IMG/VR virus record: IMGVR_UViG_3300038436_000055 | Span: 1-25,215 of that record | Origin: a virus | Strand: one strand, 5' to 3' | DNA length: 25,215 nt | In this document: positions 16,205 to 21,825 of the stretch, piece by piece | Layout of the letters: each line of letters opens with the position of its first letter | Numbering within the stretch: position 1 is the stretch's first letter | Notes under the pieces: model-generated | Told to the model about the DNA's origin: nothing | The model's database searches: none | What the model saw: only the letters and a program-made list of their open reading frames with translations | Made by a program: the position numbers and the translations under genes

Positions 16205-16342
16205 GTTTTCCTCCTTTCGTCTCCCACCTGCACCCGGTGGGGGCGGAATTTTGAGCGTTGTTCACCGAGACGCACCCCTCGGGGTTACACATAGTTAGGG
16301 TACGCAGTACCCGGTAGCATTAGGCATCACCTCCTTTTGGTT
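16205..16342 (-). other. Spacer with second ribosome site, mini-frame and hairpins
   Basis: This spacer directly follows the tRNA-like element at 16343-16440. On the minus strand AAAAGGAGG lies at its 5' end, about 125 nt before the next annotated gene. The site points at an 11-codon frame, MLPGTAYPNYV. Beyond it lie the hairpins GGGTAC-TGC-GTACCC (16298-16312) and CCCACC-(7 nt)-GGTGGG. A second strong site, AAAGGAGG, then serves the 97-aa gene. The first site may drive a leader peptide; this is unproven. Confidence 0.3.
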
Positions 16343-16440
16343 GCTGGGGGCCGGGCTTGAGTACCGGCTGTAGGTCGTTGCGCTCACGCCTACGGGGATA
16401 CAGCGCCGGTCCCCTGCGTGTCCTTCCACGCCGCCCCAGC
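16343..16440 (-). ncRNA. tRNA-like cloverleaf element E1 (not a canonical tRNA)
   Basis: Read on the minus strand, the 98 nt form five perfect helices on paper. The closing 7-bp stem is GCTGGGG/CCCCAGC. Next come a 2-nt linker, a 5-bp arm GCGTG/CACGC with a 6-nt loop, a 1-nt linker, a 5-bp arm GGGGA/TCCCC with an 11-nt loop, a long arm GTAGG/CCTAC, and a last arm GCCGG/CCGGC with loop TACTCAAGC that runs straight into the closing stem. The spacing copies a class II tRNA. The final arm differs from a normal T-arm by two extra bases, and the 11-nt loop has no clear anticodon. It may be a decayed tRNA, a tRNA mimic or a regulatory RNA. Confidence 0.4.
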
Positions 16441-16451
16441 ATGGTCAATCA

Positions 16452-16856
16452 TTACGGCCCACCATGGACCGGGCATCGCCAGCCCTCCTGCACATCACAG
16501 CCACAAGCGGGCCCGGATTTGTTGGGACCTTCCACCGCCTTCAACGCAGCAAGGCAGATGGTCTCTGGAATTTTATCCTCGTACGGATCACCATACGAGT
16601 AATACCAATCGCATTTGGTGAATGACACCAAACCGCCATTTATGGAACAGGAATACCCACGTTCCATCATCTTGTTCCTCACCATCCACGCCTGGGCTAT
16701 GTCGGTGGAGGGGTGCCAGTCGAAGAAAGGCATGACTGGTTTATCCAGAGTTATCCACCATGACAGTTTCGGCCCCATAGGGTGCAAGTGCGGCTTCCAC
16801 CCCATCACCGCCACCGCCACCCGTCGGTCTATCTCACGCAGTTCGTCGTCGGTCAT
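16452..16856 (-). CDS. 134-aa phage ABA-sandwich (BC1872-type) protein
   Basis: The start is ATG 16856, 6 nt after AAGGAG; the frame is open further upstream but that region encodes the next gene in another frame. The pattern REIDRRVAVAVMGWK, then STDIAQAWMVRNKMMERG, then ETICLAALKAVEG is that of a widespread phage domain usually named BC1872-like/phage ABA sandwich. In it the Asp-Ile-Ala-x-Ala-Trp and a C-terminal Ala-Leu-Lys helix are conserved. A C-terminal extension carries four Cys and an HG (ACGCDVQEGWRCPVHGG), suggesting a zinc-binding tail. The function is unknown. Confidence 0.75.
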   Translation of the reverse strand: MTDDELREIDRRVAVAVMGWKPHLHPMGPKLSWWITLDKPVMPFFDWHPSTDIAQAWMVRNKMMERGYSCSINGGLVSFTKCDWYYSYGDPYEDKIPETICLAALKAVEGPNKSGPACGCDVQEGWRCPVHGGP

Positions 16857-16876
16857 GGCTGCTCCTTCATAAAGCT

Positions 16877-17092
16877 TCACCCCCTCAATTTCCAAATTAT
16901 GACATGCTCTATCCCACCATTTTCTGAGATACGCTGGTCCAAATGCCTCTCCGCGCTGAACTCCACCGTGTCCGGTGGAATGGCGAAAGAAGGGAACGTG
17001 AGGAAGTCCTTTGGGGTAGCATTTGATAAGGTCAATGTCTTGTTCCAATTCCTGGTCTCGATGTAGTTCCGAACTGCGCCAAGGAGGGTCAT
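16877..17092 (-). CDS. 71-aa protein of unknown function
   Basis: ATG 17092 overlaps the upstream stop as ATGA (17089-17092) and has GGAGACGCC in front. The product (MTLLGAVRNYIETRNWNKTL...) is a small mixed alpha/beta protein with a C-terminal IEHVIIWKL strand. The alternative reading of this stretch, as an N-terminal extension of the 134-aa gene, lacks a ribosome site. No family is recognised. Confidence 0.6.
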   Translation of the reverse strand: MTLLGAVRNYIETRNWNKTLTLSNATPKDFLTFPSFAIPPDTVEFSAERHLDQRISENGGIEHVIIWKLRG

Positions 17093-17370
17093 GGCGTCTC
17101 CTTTTGTTTCTCATCAACGGGCTCATAGGTCGCTTTGAATGTGTCATCTCGGCATGGATAAACCTCGCCCTTCACCCCTTTGATTATCCAATCTCCTAGA
17201 TGTGCTTTCATGTCTCCTTCCAGGGTTGGAATGATGATGGGGACGCCTGGTTGAGTGAAGTTGGCTTGGATGCCATCTCCAACCCAGTCTTCAATAGTTA
17301 CGTGGGCATCCACGAGTCCATCCCATTGGATAGCTTCAATCACAACGGGTTTCTTTCGGAACTTTGGCAT
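17089..17370 (-). CDS. 93-aa conserved phage protein (PKFRKKPVVIEA family)
   Basis: Start ATG 17370 follows GGAGAATAGAG. The N-terminus MPKFRKKPVVIEAIQWDG is a hallmark of a common phage and prophage protein of about 90-110 aa. The later GDWIIKGVKGEVYPCRDDTF is the second conserved block of that family. Its fold and function are unknown. The frame is open for 46 codons further upstream, but that stretch is the tRNA-like spacer and has no ribosome site. Confidence 0.8.
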   Translation of the reverse strand: MPKFRKKPVVIEAIQWDGLVDAHVTIEDWVGDGIQANFTQPGVPIIIPTLEGDMKAHLGDWIIKGVKGEVYPCRDDTFKATYEPVDEKQKETP

Positions 17371-17396
17371 CTCTATTCTCCTTTTGGTCAAGTGTC

Positions 17397-17542
17397 GCAG
17401 GGTGCCGGATTCCAACCGGCTTAGAGCGGGGAGGGTTCGAACCCCCATAACGCCGCCCCGGTTTTCCGGGCTGCTGCCGTTTCCTCGGCTTCCTAGCAGT
17501 CTAGGCACGTCTGCCCGCGTGTTCGCACCACGCCGCCCCTGC
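17397..17542 (-). ncRNA. tRNA-like multi-arm element E2
   Basis: On the minus strand a closing stem GCAGGG/CCCTGC encloses several arms. They are GCGTG/CACGC, CCTAG/CTAGG, GCCG/CGGC, CCCGG/CCGGG, a stem with canonical T-loop TTCGAAC (GGGGG/CCTCC), and a last arm GCCGG-TTGGAAT-CCGGC next to the closing stem. GGGGCGG and CCGCTCT can pair (with two G-U) around the canonical T-loop, like an acceptor/T-arm. The stretch GGCAGACGTGCCTAGACT resembles the D-loop/anticodon side of tRNA-Leu. No readable 7-nt anticodon loop exists. This could be the wreck of one or two tRNA genes or a structured regulatory RNA. Confidence 0.4.
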
Positions 17543-17546
17543 GGTG

Positions 17547-17750
17547 TTAATCCTCCCGAAACGCGGCGTTATACGCTTTCATCAGCCGCTGCAAGTCCTC
17601 TTGCGGACCCTTCACCGTAAAACGACGCTCCAGCCACCCTCCAGACTCCATCCAAGTGATGCTAAGGCCATGGAACTGAGCTTCCTTTAAAAAGTCTCTA
17701 ATTGGAGTCCACAGCAGTCGGCCCGCCGTGAATCCGGCTATGGCATTCAT
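17547..17750 (-). CDS. 67-aa protein of unknown function
   Basis: ATG 17750 lies 4 nt after GGAGG and overlaps the stop of a 22-codon frame (TGATG). A GTG at 17753 is too close to the ribosome site. Sequence: MNAIAGFTAGRLLWTPIRDF, then a strand pair (GLSITWMESGGWLERRFTVKG) and a C-terminal helix (QEDLQRLMKAYNAAF). It has the helix-hairpin-helix-like size of many small phage alpha/beta proteins. The function is unknown. Confidence 0.65.
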   Translation of the reverse strand: MNAIAGFTAGRLLWTPIRDFLKEAQFHGLSITWMESGGWLERRFTVKGPQEDLQRLMKAYNAAFRED

Positions 17751-17818
17751 CACACCTCCAGCCTCTGAATGAGGCTGTTGATACTGCCGTTGATGCTCAG
17801 CATGTTTTGGATAAGCAT
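17750..17818 (-). CDS. 22-aa coupled micro-protein
   Basis: ATG 17818 follows AGAGGAATTGAG (7 nt spacing) and encodes MLIQNMLSINGSINSLIQRL plus EV. Its TGA stop overlaps the ATG of the 67-aa gene (TGATG). The peptide is Ile/Leu/Asn rich with near-heptad hydrophobics. It is the first frame after an intrinsic terminator, so it may serve as a leader coupling translation to the next gene. Confidence 0.45.
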   Translation of the reverse strand: MLIQNMLSINGSINSLIQRLEV

Positions 17819-17856
17819 CTCAATTCCTCTCTTGTGATCTTAAAGAGCGCAACCTT

Positions 17857-17885
17857 CAAATAAGGCACCACAGGTGCGTGGTGCC
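17857..17885 (-). terminator. Intrinsic terminator after the SSB-like gene
   Basis: Reading on the minus strand, GGCACCAC and GTGGTGCC form a perfect 8-bp stem with a 6-nt loop, followed by TTATTT. It lies 13-40 nt after the stop of the 130-aa gene. The U-run is interrupted, so termination may be partial, and read-through would be needed for the genes beyond. No clear promoter follows in the next 40 nt. Confidence 0.6.
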
Positions 17886-17897
17886 CTAGGCTGAAAG

Positions 17898-18290
17898 CTA
17901 CATCCCCCAGAGGGAATCGATCCGGTTTGTCAAACGTTCTTTGCCCATCTTGTCAACAAAGGACTCAATGATCAAATGGGCATAGAAGGTGAGCCCAGCA
18001 AGGTCCTCGCTTGCGAAGCTTGTGCCCTCCCAGGAAAAGCCGGTGGCATTACAAAAGTCTTCCCAACGGAAGGTGCCGATGGTGAAGCGCTCAAACACGG
18101 CTTTTCCGGCGTAGTCTGGATCGTCGATGATATGGCACTGAATTGGAATAACCCAATTGCCCTTCTCCGAAAGGTAAGGATCCTTGAATGTCCCCACGAC
18201 TTCGAGGACGTAATCCGCCTCGGGAGCGGGCTCATTTCCAGCCTTCTTCGCATGCTCGTCCCTGGTTATTCCGATGTCGACGACTGGCAT
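17898..18290 (-). CDS. SSB/DUF669-like single-strand DNA-binding candidate
   Basis: ATG 18290 lies 7 nt after GGAGG. The 130-aa product has the plan of phage DUF669-type proteins: Y-V-L-E-V-V strand (ADYVLEVVGTF), a WVIPIQCHIID strand, a FERFTIGTFRWEDFCNATG block and a final DLAGLTFYAHLIIE strand before a basic C-terminus. Those proteins are predicted OB-like ssDNA-binding partners of phage recombinases. Genes for the Sak4 ATPase and nuclease sit just upstream, which supports this. There is no classical acidic SSB tail. The identification is by pattern, not by search. Confidence 0.55.
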   Translation of the reverse strand: MPVVDIGITRDEHAKKAGNEPAPEADYVLEVVGTFKDPYLSEKGNWVIPIQCHIIDDPDYAGKAVFERFTIGTFRWEDFCNATGFSWEGTSFASEDLAGLTFYAHLIIESFVDKMGKERLTNRIDSLWGM

Positions 18291-18292
18291 TG

Positions 18293-18529
18293 TTATTCCT
18301 CCGTGGCTTTGTCTGGTGTGCTGAGTTCAATCAGCAAGTTTTGGAGATAATATCCTTTGGCGTTTTCGATTTGGTCAAGGGTGTAACGGACGGCTTTAAG
18401 GTGCACTGCACAGAGATAAAACGTATCACCATCGCTGAGCGTGACCTCAACAGCAACGTTGTTGCAGCCAACCTTTTGGCAGAGAAGCTTTGGCTCTCCC
18501 TCAGCTTGAACAATAGAGCGGATTTTCAT
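18293..18529 (-). CDS. 78-aa Cys/His zinc-binding protein
   Basis: Start ATG 18529 after AAAGGAGGAAGCAAA. The Cys spacing LLCQKVGCNN then YLCAVHLK gives a C-x4-C...C-x2-H ligand set typical of a zinc finger-like fold with beta strands between (VAVEVTLSDGDTFYL). It lies between the SSB-like gene and a second small CxxC protein, and its start overlaps that gene's stop. It probably modulates recombination proteins or transcription; no evidence of which. Confidence 0.6.
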   Translation of the reverse strand: MKIRSIVQAEGEPKLLCQKVGCNNVAVEVTLSDGDTFYLCAVHLKAVRYTLDQIENAKGYYLQNLLIELSTPDKATEE

Positions 18530-18726
18530 TTTGCTTCCTCCTTTCGGATTAGTTTTTGCCCAAGAGCTGTTCCCAGCCCAACGCCGTAGACCGCAAAGTG
18601 CTTTTCACACATATAGGCCCACGGTCCCATCTTTGTTTTGCCATCAACGCTGGAGGGCGTTTTCGCCTTGCAAAAGTCACAAGGCGGAATGCTATTCACC
18701 TCCACCCATGTGCCATCGCGCTTCAT
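18526..18726 (-). CDS. 66-aa CxxC...CxxH phage protein
   Basis: Start ATG 18726 follows GGGAGGTGATCG and overlaps the Sak4-like stop (ATGA). It contains CDFC (residues 16-19) and CEKH (40-43), probably binding one Zn. The block KTKMGPWAYMCEKHFAVYG followed by VGLGTALGQKL is a conserved phage protein signature I recognise, whose function is not known. The ligands and the size suggest a single small treble-clef domain. Confidence 0.7.
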   Translation of the reverse strand: MKRDGTWVEVNSIPPCDFCKAKTPSSVDGKTKMGPWAYMCEKHFAVYGVGLGTALGQKLIRKEEAK

Positions 18727-19607
18727 CGATCACCTCCCTTCGCTTTGGATTCAGCCCAATCCGCGAGGCGCTTCAAAATTGAGGAGATCCCACCGTCTGG
18801 TGGAATGCCATTTGATAGGTCCTCAAACGTAAAGTCCTCAACGGGGGCTACGATGCCGAACTTCGCCAGGCGAGACTTCGCCGTGTAAATGCGGTCAGGT
18901 TGAGTCATCACGCGGAAACGCTTTGAGCTTCGACGTTGAGCGCCAGCTTGGGTATCGGTGACGTCGTCCACCTGGGTATGCCATACCTCGTCAAACGGAT
19001 TGGTGATTTGGTAGGCGAGCTTCCCTACAACAAGGGGATACATCCAGCCCTTGCCGGTGCCCTGTTCCTGCTTGAACTCCTGATGGGCTGTGAGGACAAA
19101 ATGCTTTCCTGCGGCAAAGCAGTAATTGATTGCCTCCATAATCATCGCCATAGCGGCGCCCCATTCAGGCTGCGTTGGGCTTTGACCAAGGTGATTCGAG
19201 CTCGCCAAAACGTAGGTTACAGCGGCATCTTGCAGGGCTGTTAAATCGTCGGCGCCGATAGATTTGATTTCGTCGTTGCGAGAGAACTCCCGCACAGCCT
19301 CGTCGATCAGCTTCCACGCCTTTGGTTGGCGCCGCCCATCTTCTTCCCATACACGAATCGGCGCGACATAAATGTCATCTTCGCCCGCGAGGGTAAGTGC
19401 CCCTTGCCCAAGGTCAATTATTCCAGTTGGGCGGGGGAGGGTGCCAAGCAAAAGGGTTTTGCCTGTTCCGGCGCGACCATACAAAAGGCCGCGAAAGCGA
19501 AAGTTTGCTGGGTCGAGAAGCTCCGCTGCCTTAAGGATACGAAGGGTGGGCTTCGCCGGATTCACTGTGCCGAGCGCCTCACGCTTTGGGCGATTGTCTT
19601 GGGTCAT
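18723..19607 (-). CDS. Sak4-like P-loop ATPase (phage recombinase family)
   Basis: ATG 19607 lies after GGAGCTACC, overlapping the nuclease stop. The 294-aa product has Walker A GRAGTGKT at residues 44-51, a strand ending in GIIDLGQGALTLAG, and a later LTAHQEFKQEQG strand. It is the size and layout of phage RecA-fold nucleotide-binding proteins (Sak4/Rad51-like group). Those promote single-strand annealing or strand exchange together with an SSB, and such a gene is two positions downstream. The C-terminal part contains a basic RRSSKRFRVMTQPDR segment that could bind DNA. The name comes from motif and context. Confidence 0.72.
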   Translation of the reverse strand: MTQDNRPKREALGTVNPAKPTLRILKAAELLDPANFRFRGLLYGRAGTGKTLLLGTLPRPTGIIDLGQGALTLAGEDDIYVAPIRVWEEDGRRQPKAWKLIDEAVREFSRNDEIKSIGADDLTALQDAAVTYVLASSNHLGQSPTQPEWGAAMAMIMEAINYCFAAGKHFVLTAHQEFKQEQGTGKGWMYPLVVGKLAYQITNPFDEVWHTQVDDVTDTQAGAQRRSSKRFRVMTQPDRIYTAKSRLAKFGIVAPVEDFTFEDLSNGIPPDGGISSILKRLADWAESKAKGGDR

Positions 19608-20524
19608 GGTAGCTCCTCGATGCCGATTGCCGGAGCGCCTTGGAAGGGCACCCAGGGCTGGGGCTGAAATGTGTTGCGCTTAAGGGCTTCATGGGCTGGC
19701 CCCGGGCCGCTTTTGCAAAGCTCAATAAACGTACATTCCCGGAAGAAGCGAACGCAGTGGCCTGTGCGTTGGGGCCAGAACGCAGAGCGCAGGTAGGACA
19801 CAATCTCTTGAGCTTTGGCCTGAAGGTTTCGGCGCCAATTATCAACTTTCCAGTCGTCGAAGCGTGTGATCTTACGAACGACAGGGTATTCGCCTTCGCG
19901 GTTTCGGCTTGTTCGAACTACGTTAGCGACAATACCTCGAATGGGACGGTGGACAAGGGAAGATCCCATCGCCGAATACGACTCGAACTGAAAGTTCGGC
20001 GAAACAACGATTGTGTCAGGATGCCCAGTGGTCTTGTGATCCATGATGTAAAGCTCGTCATCTTGTGAGCAAATGCGGTCAATCTTGCCGACGAGGATCA
20101 CCTCGACTTCGTCACCACCTACGGTTATTGTCATGATGGGAAGGGTAGCGCCGACCTCAATATAATTCTCATATGTGGTGAACATATCCTTTCCCAAGGG
20201 AAAGTTCATAAGGTAGGCCATCACCAAAGCCCAACACTCGTCGGGGTTGAGGAAACCTCGGCGCTTAAAGCCGCCGATCTCCATTTGGCGCATGATAGGC
20301 TCGGCGAATGGCGTGTAATATTCCTTTGCCAAATCGGCTGCACCAACATCATCAACTTTGCCAAGCTCGTATGCGGCGACGCCGAGATGAAAGGCAGAGC
20401 CGAGCTCTGCTTTGAGGCGCTCCTCTTCAACGGTCAAGTGCTCGATATGGCGGTGGAAAAAGTATCGAGGGCATGTGTCAAGGGCATTACATGCCGATGG
20501 ATCAAGCGTTAAGCGAAGTTTCAT
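19604..20524 (-). CDS. Cas4/RecB-like PD-(D/E)XK nuclease with four Cys
   Basis: Start ATG 20524 (MKLRLTLDPSACNALDTC), 7 nt after GGAGG; a longer upstream reading lacks a ribosome site. GSAFHLGV gives the His-containing motif; the nuclease core is GKIDRI followed ~12 residues later by IMDHKTTG (Asp...Asp-x-Lys). Cys residues at 12 and 18 and C-x6-C-x5-C near the C-terminus (CVRFFRECTFIELC) resemble the Fe-S cluster pattern of Cas4/AddB nucleases. It probably resects DNA ends for the adjacent recombinase. The enzyme has 306 aa, a normal size for the family. Confidence 0.8.
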   Translation of the reverse strand: MKLRLTLDPSACNALDTCPRYFFHRHIEHLTVEEERLKAELGSAFHLGVAAYELGKVDDVGAADLAKEYYTPFAEPIMRQMEIGGFKRRGFLNPDECWALVMAYLMNFPLGKDMFTTYENYIEVGATLPIMTITVGGDEVEVILVGKIDRICSQDDELYIMDHKTTGHPDTIVVSPNFQFESYSAMGSSLVHRPIRGIVANVVRTSRNREGEYPVVRKITRFDDWKVDNWRRNLQAKAQEIVSYLRSAFWPQRTGHCVRFFRECTFIELCKSGPGPAHEALKRNTFQPQPWVPFQGAPAIGIEELP

Positions 20525-20559
20525 CTTTCCTCCTTCCGAAGGTGGAGAGGCTCCCGCCT

Positions 20560-20838
20560 TCAATCAAGAATTTCGGCAAGCTCCAACTCAAGAAAAACGT
20601 CGTCGATTAACTTTGTTAATTCTTCGGCCTTTGGCTTCACCTCCTTTCGCTTCGGCGCTTTGCGAGTGGTATAGCGAACGGCGATCTCGTTGCGCTTTGC
20701 CCGTAGGGCTTCAATGTGAGGGAAGGGGAAGAGGCCCTTGCGAAGGTCGATATCAAGGACCTCTTCCACAGGGAGGGAGGTTGGGGGAGAGAACGGAGGA
20801 ACGCAAACGCCGCCGTTAGCGAGAAAGTAGACTTTCAT
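20560..20838 (-). CDS. 92-aa protein ending in an IDDVF-type tail
   Basis: ATG 20838 has only a weak GGGGCGATTAG upstream and is overlapped by the regulator gene's end by 23 nt. The N-terminal half is Pro/aromatic rich (MKVYFLANGGVCVPPFSPP); the middle is basic (RYTTRKAPKRKEVKPK); the C-terminus is an acidic amphipathic helix with EELTKLIDDVFLEL. That tail closely resembles the ends of the 109-aa and 145-aa proteins in the other early operon. The function is unknown. Confidence 0.6.
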   Translation of the reverse strand: MKVYFLANGGVCVPPFSPPTSLPVEEVLDIDLRKGLFPFPHIEALRAKRNEIAVRYTTRKAPKRKEVKPKAEELTKLIDDVFLELELAEILD

Positions 20839-21001
20839 CTAATCGCCCCGCGATTTCAAAGATTGACTCGCCTCGTCTGAGGCGTTCGAGAAGCAGTTCA
20901 AGGGCAGTCCGGACAAGAAAACTGAACTGCCGATCGTAAGGGATATATTCCCTTATCTCGTCGATCTGCTCCTCAGGGATGTAGACATGCTGGCGTTTCA
21001 T
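20816..21001 (-). CDS. Ribbon-helix-helix-like regulator, 61 aa
   Basis: The first residues MKRQHVYIPEEQIDEIREYI form a strand then a helix, followed by FSFLVRTALELLLERLRR, the second helix. This is the strand-helix-helix layout of small RHH DNA-binding proteins (Arc/MetJ class). It is the first gene after a consensus promoter (21038-21066), with a 30-nt leader. The start has a poor ribosome site: GAGG lies 11 nt away and can pair within CGAGGCGGAATCTCG. It may repress its own promoter. Homology is inferred from the secondary-structure plan. Confidence 0.6.
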   Translation of the reverse strand: MKRQHVYIPEEQIDEIREYIPYDRQFSFLVRTALELLLERLRRGESIFEIAGRLDESLLSR

Positions 21002-21037
21002 CCGAGATTCCGCCTCGTTGGGCCGTATTGTGTCAAC

Positions 21038-21066
21038 ATTGTATCATCCCCTTTTCCAGTTGTCAA
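21038..21066 (-). promoter_or_regulatory. Consensus sigma70 promoter for the recombination/replication operon
   Basis: On the minus strand TTGACA (21061-21066) and TACAAT (21038-21043) are separated by exactly 17 nt, a near-perfect sigma70 match. Transcription should begin near 21031 and run leftward into the regulator gene. A second TTGACA lies at 21031-21036, at the likely start point, a direct repeat 30 bp from the first. Together with the regulator encoded next, it is a candidate operator. Confidence 0.85.
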
Positions 21067-21076
21067 GTGAAATCTT

Positions 21077-21289
21077 TCAAGCTTTAGGAGATTTCTTTTC
21101 GCTTGGCATGCCGTGTAGGGTGTAGCGCCAATCGTCAAAGAAATATCGCCGAATGTCGCCTGGGCGCCGGCCAAGTCGATCGGCGATCTGTTGCACGAAG
21201 TGCTGGTGAGCGGCGTCTCGAGAGGGCGCCGAGGTCCACATTTCATGAACTTCGCCGAAAAAATTATATTTGCCATTCCACTTAGTCAT
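21077..21289 (-). CDS. 70-aa protein of unknown function
   Basis: ATG 21289 lies 6 nt after GGAGG and overlaps the upstream gene by 8 nt. The sequence MTKWNGKYNFFGEVHEMWTS and then VQQIADRLGRRPGDIRRYFFDDWRY is compact, helical, and aromatic-rich; its DRLGRRPGDIRRYF resembles a helix-turn-helix but is too short to call. It is the last gene of the rightmost operon. The function is unknown. Confidence 0.6.
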   Translation of the reverse strand: MTKWNGKYNFFGEVHEMWTSAPSRDAAHQHFVQQIADRLGRRPGDIRRYFFDDWRYTLHGMPSEKKSPKA

Positions 21290-21620
21290 CGAGGACCTCC
21301 GCCAAAATGGAGTCGAGATCAAGGTCATCCGCAAGATCGGGCTCGGCTTCGCGTTGGAGCGCTTTGCGTAGGCGCACGCCGAACGGATTCGGCTTGTTGG
21401 CGATGGCTGCTTCGAGGGACTCAAAGGCTTCGGCGATGCCAGATGCCTGAGATACGAAATAGAGAGTGTTGCCAGGACAGCGATCACCTGCTGTATCCCA
21501 GATCGTGATCACAGTCCATTCAGTGATTCCTGGAACGCCGATATATTTGGCGTGGTCAACCTTGAAAGGTCGATTAGGAAGCAATGTTTTGATTTGGGCG
21601 ATAGCCTCATCTTGGGTCAT
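21282..21620 (-). CDS. 112-aa protein with acidic C-terminal helix
   Basis: ATG 21620 follows GGAGGCTCAA. The N-terminal ~65 residues are a mixed alpha/beta domain (QIKTLLPNRPFKVDHAKYIG, EWTVITIWDTAG). The C-terminal third is basic then very acidic (DLADDLDLDSILAEVLDD). The last residues are a weaker member of the acidic C-terminal helix set seen in the 92-, 109- and 145-aa proteins. No recognised family. Confidence 0.65.
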   Translation of the reverse strand: MTQDEAIAQIKTLLPNRPFKVDHAKYIGVPGITEWTVITIWDTAGDRCPGNTLYFVSQASGIAEAFESLEAAIANKPNPFGVRLRKALQREAEPDLADDLDLDSILAEVLDD

Positions 21621-21629
21621 TTGAGCCTC

Positions 21630-21728
21630 CTACCATTTACCATAGATGTAATGTCGAATGAAGAGAAGCATTGTTATCCAGGCTGTGAACCAGAGGACAA
21701 TACGTTCGACTTTGCGAAGGAGTGTCAC
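21630..21728 (-). CDS. 32-aa single-span membrane peptide
   Basis: GTG 21728 lies 5 nt after AGGAGG. The product (MTLLRKVERIVLWFTAWITM plus 12 more residues) has one hydrophobic segment flanked by Arg/Lys on both sides. It sits immediately downstream of a strong terminator hairpin and upstream of the 112-aa gene. A small inner-membrane peptide is likely; holin-like, anti-host or membrane-anchoring roles cannot be separated. Confidence 0.55.
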   Translation of the reverse strand: MTLLRKVERIVLWFTAWITMLLFIRHYIYGKW

Positions 21729-21757
21729 GATAACCTCCTAGGTGAGATGGTGAAGGA

Positions 21758-21799
21758 TTAAAAAAGTGGCTAGCGCCGCTGCAAGCGCAAGCGCTAGCC
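21758..21799 (-). terminator. Strong intrinsic terminator inside the right early operon
   Basis: Minus-strand GGCTAGCGC and GCGCTAGCC make a perfect 9-bp stem, followed by ACTTTTTTAA. It lies between the 93-aa gene (stop at 21826) and the 32-aa membrane peptide. Genes further left either need read-through or an internal promoter; none is obvious. Confidence 0.85.
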
Positions 21800-21825
21800 G
21801 CTCTACAACTTGCCAAAGACAAAGG

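Noticed and set aside
16343-16368. Resemblance to the twister ribozyme (GCCGGT...CAAGCCCGG)
   Set aside because: The short stem-loop matches, but the conserved ATAAA run and the cleavage-site strand of the twister core are missing. The tRNA T-arm reading explains the same bases better.
16857-17147. Extension of the 134-aa protein to 231 residues
   Set aside because: It would overlap the 71-aa gene, which has a ribosome site and an ATGA junction, while the recognised domain begins after ATG 16856.
17371-17508. 46-codon N-terminal extension of the 93-aa gene
   Set aside because: The frame is open but covers the structured spacer, has no ribosome site, and the recognised family begins at MPKFRKKP with a good site in front.
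17390-17545. A functional tRNA gene (on either strand)
   Set aside because: T-loops and acceptor-like pairings exist, but no consistent cloverleaf with a 7-nt anticodon loop can be drawn on either strand; the plus-strand reading with a TCC loop lacks a D-arm and acceptor.
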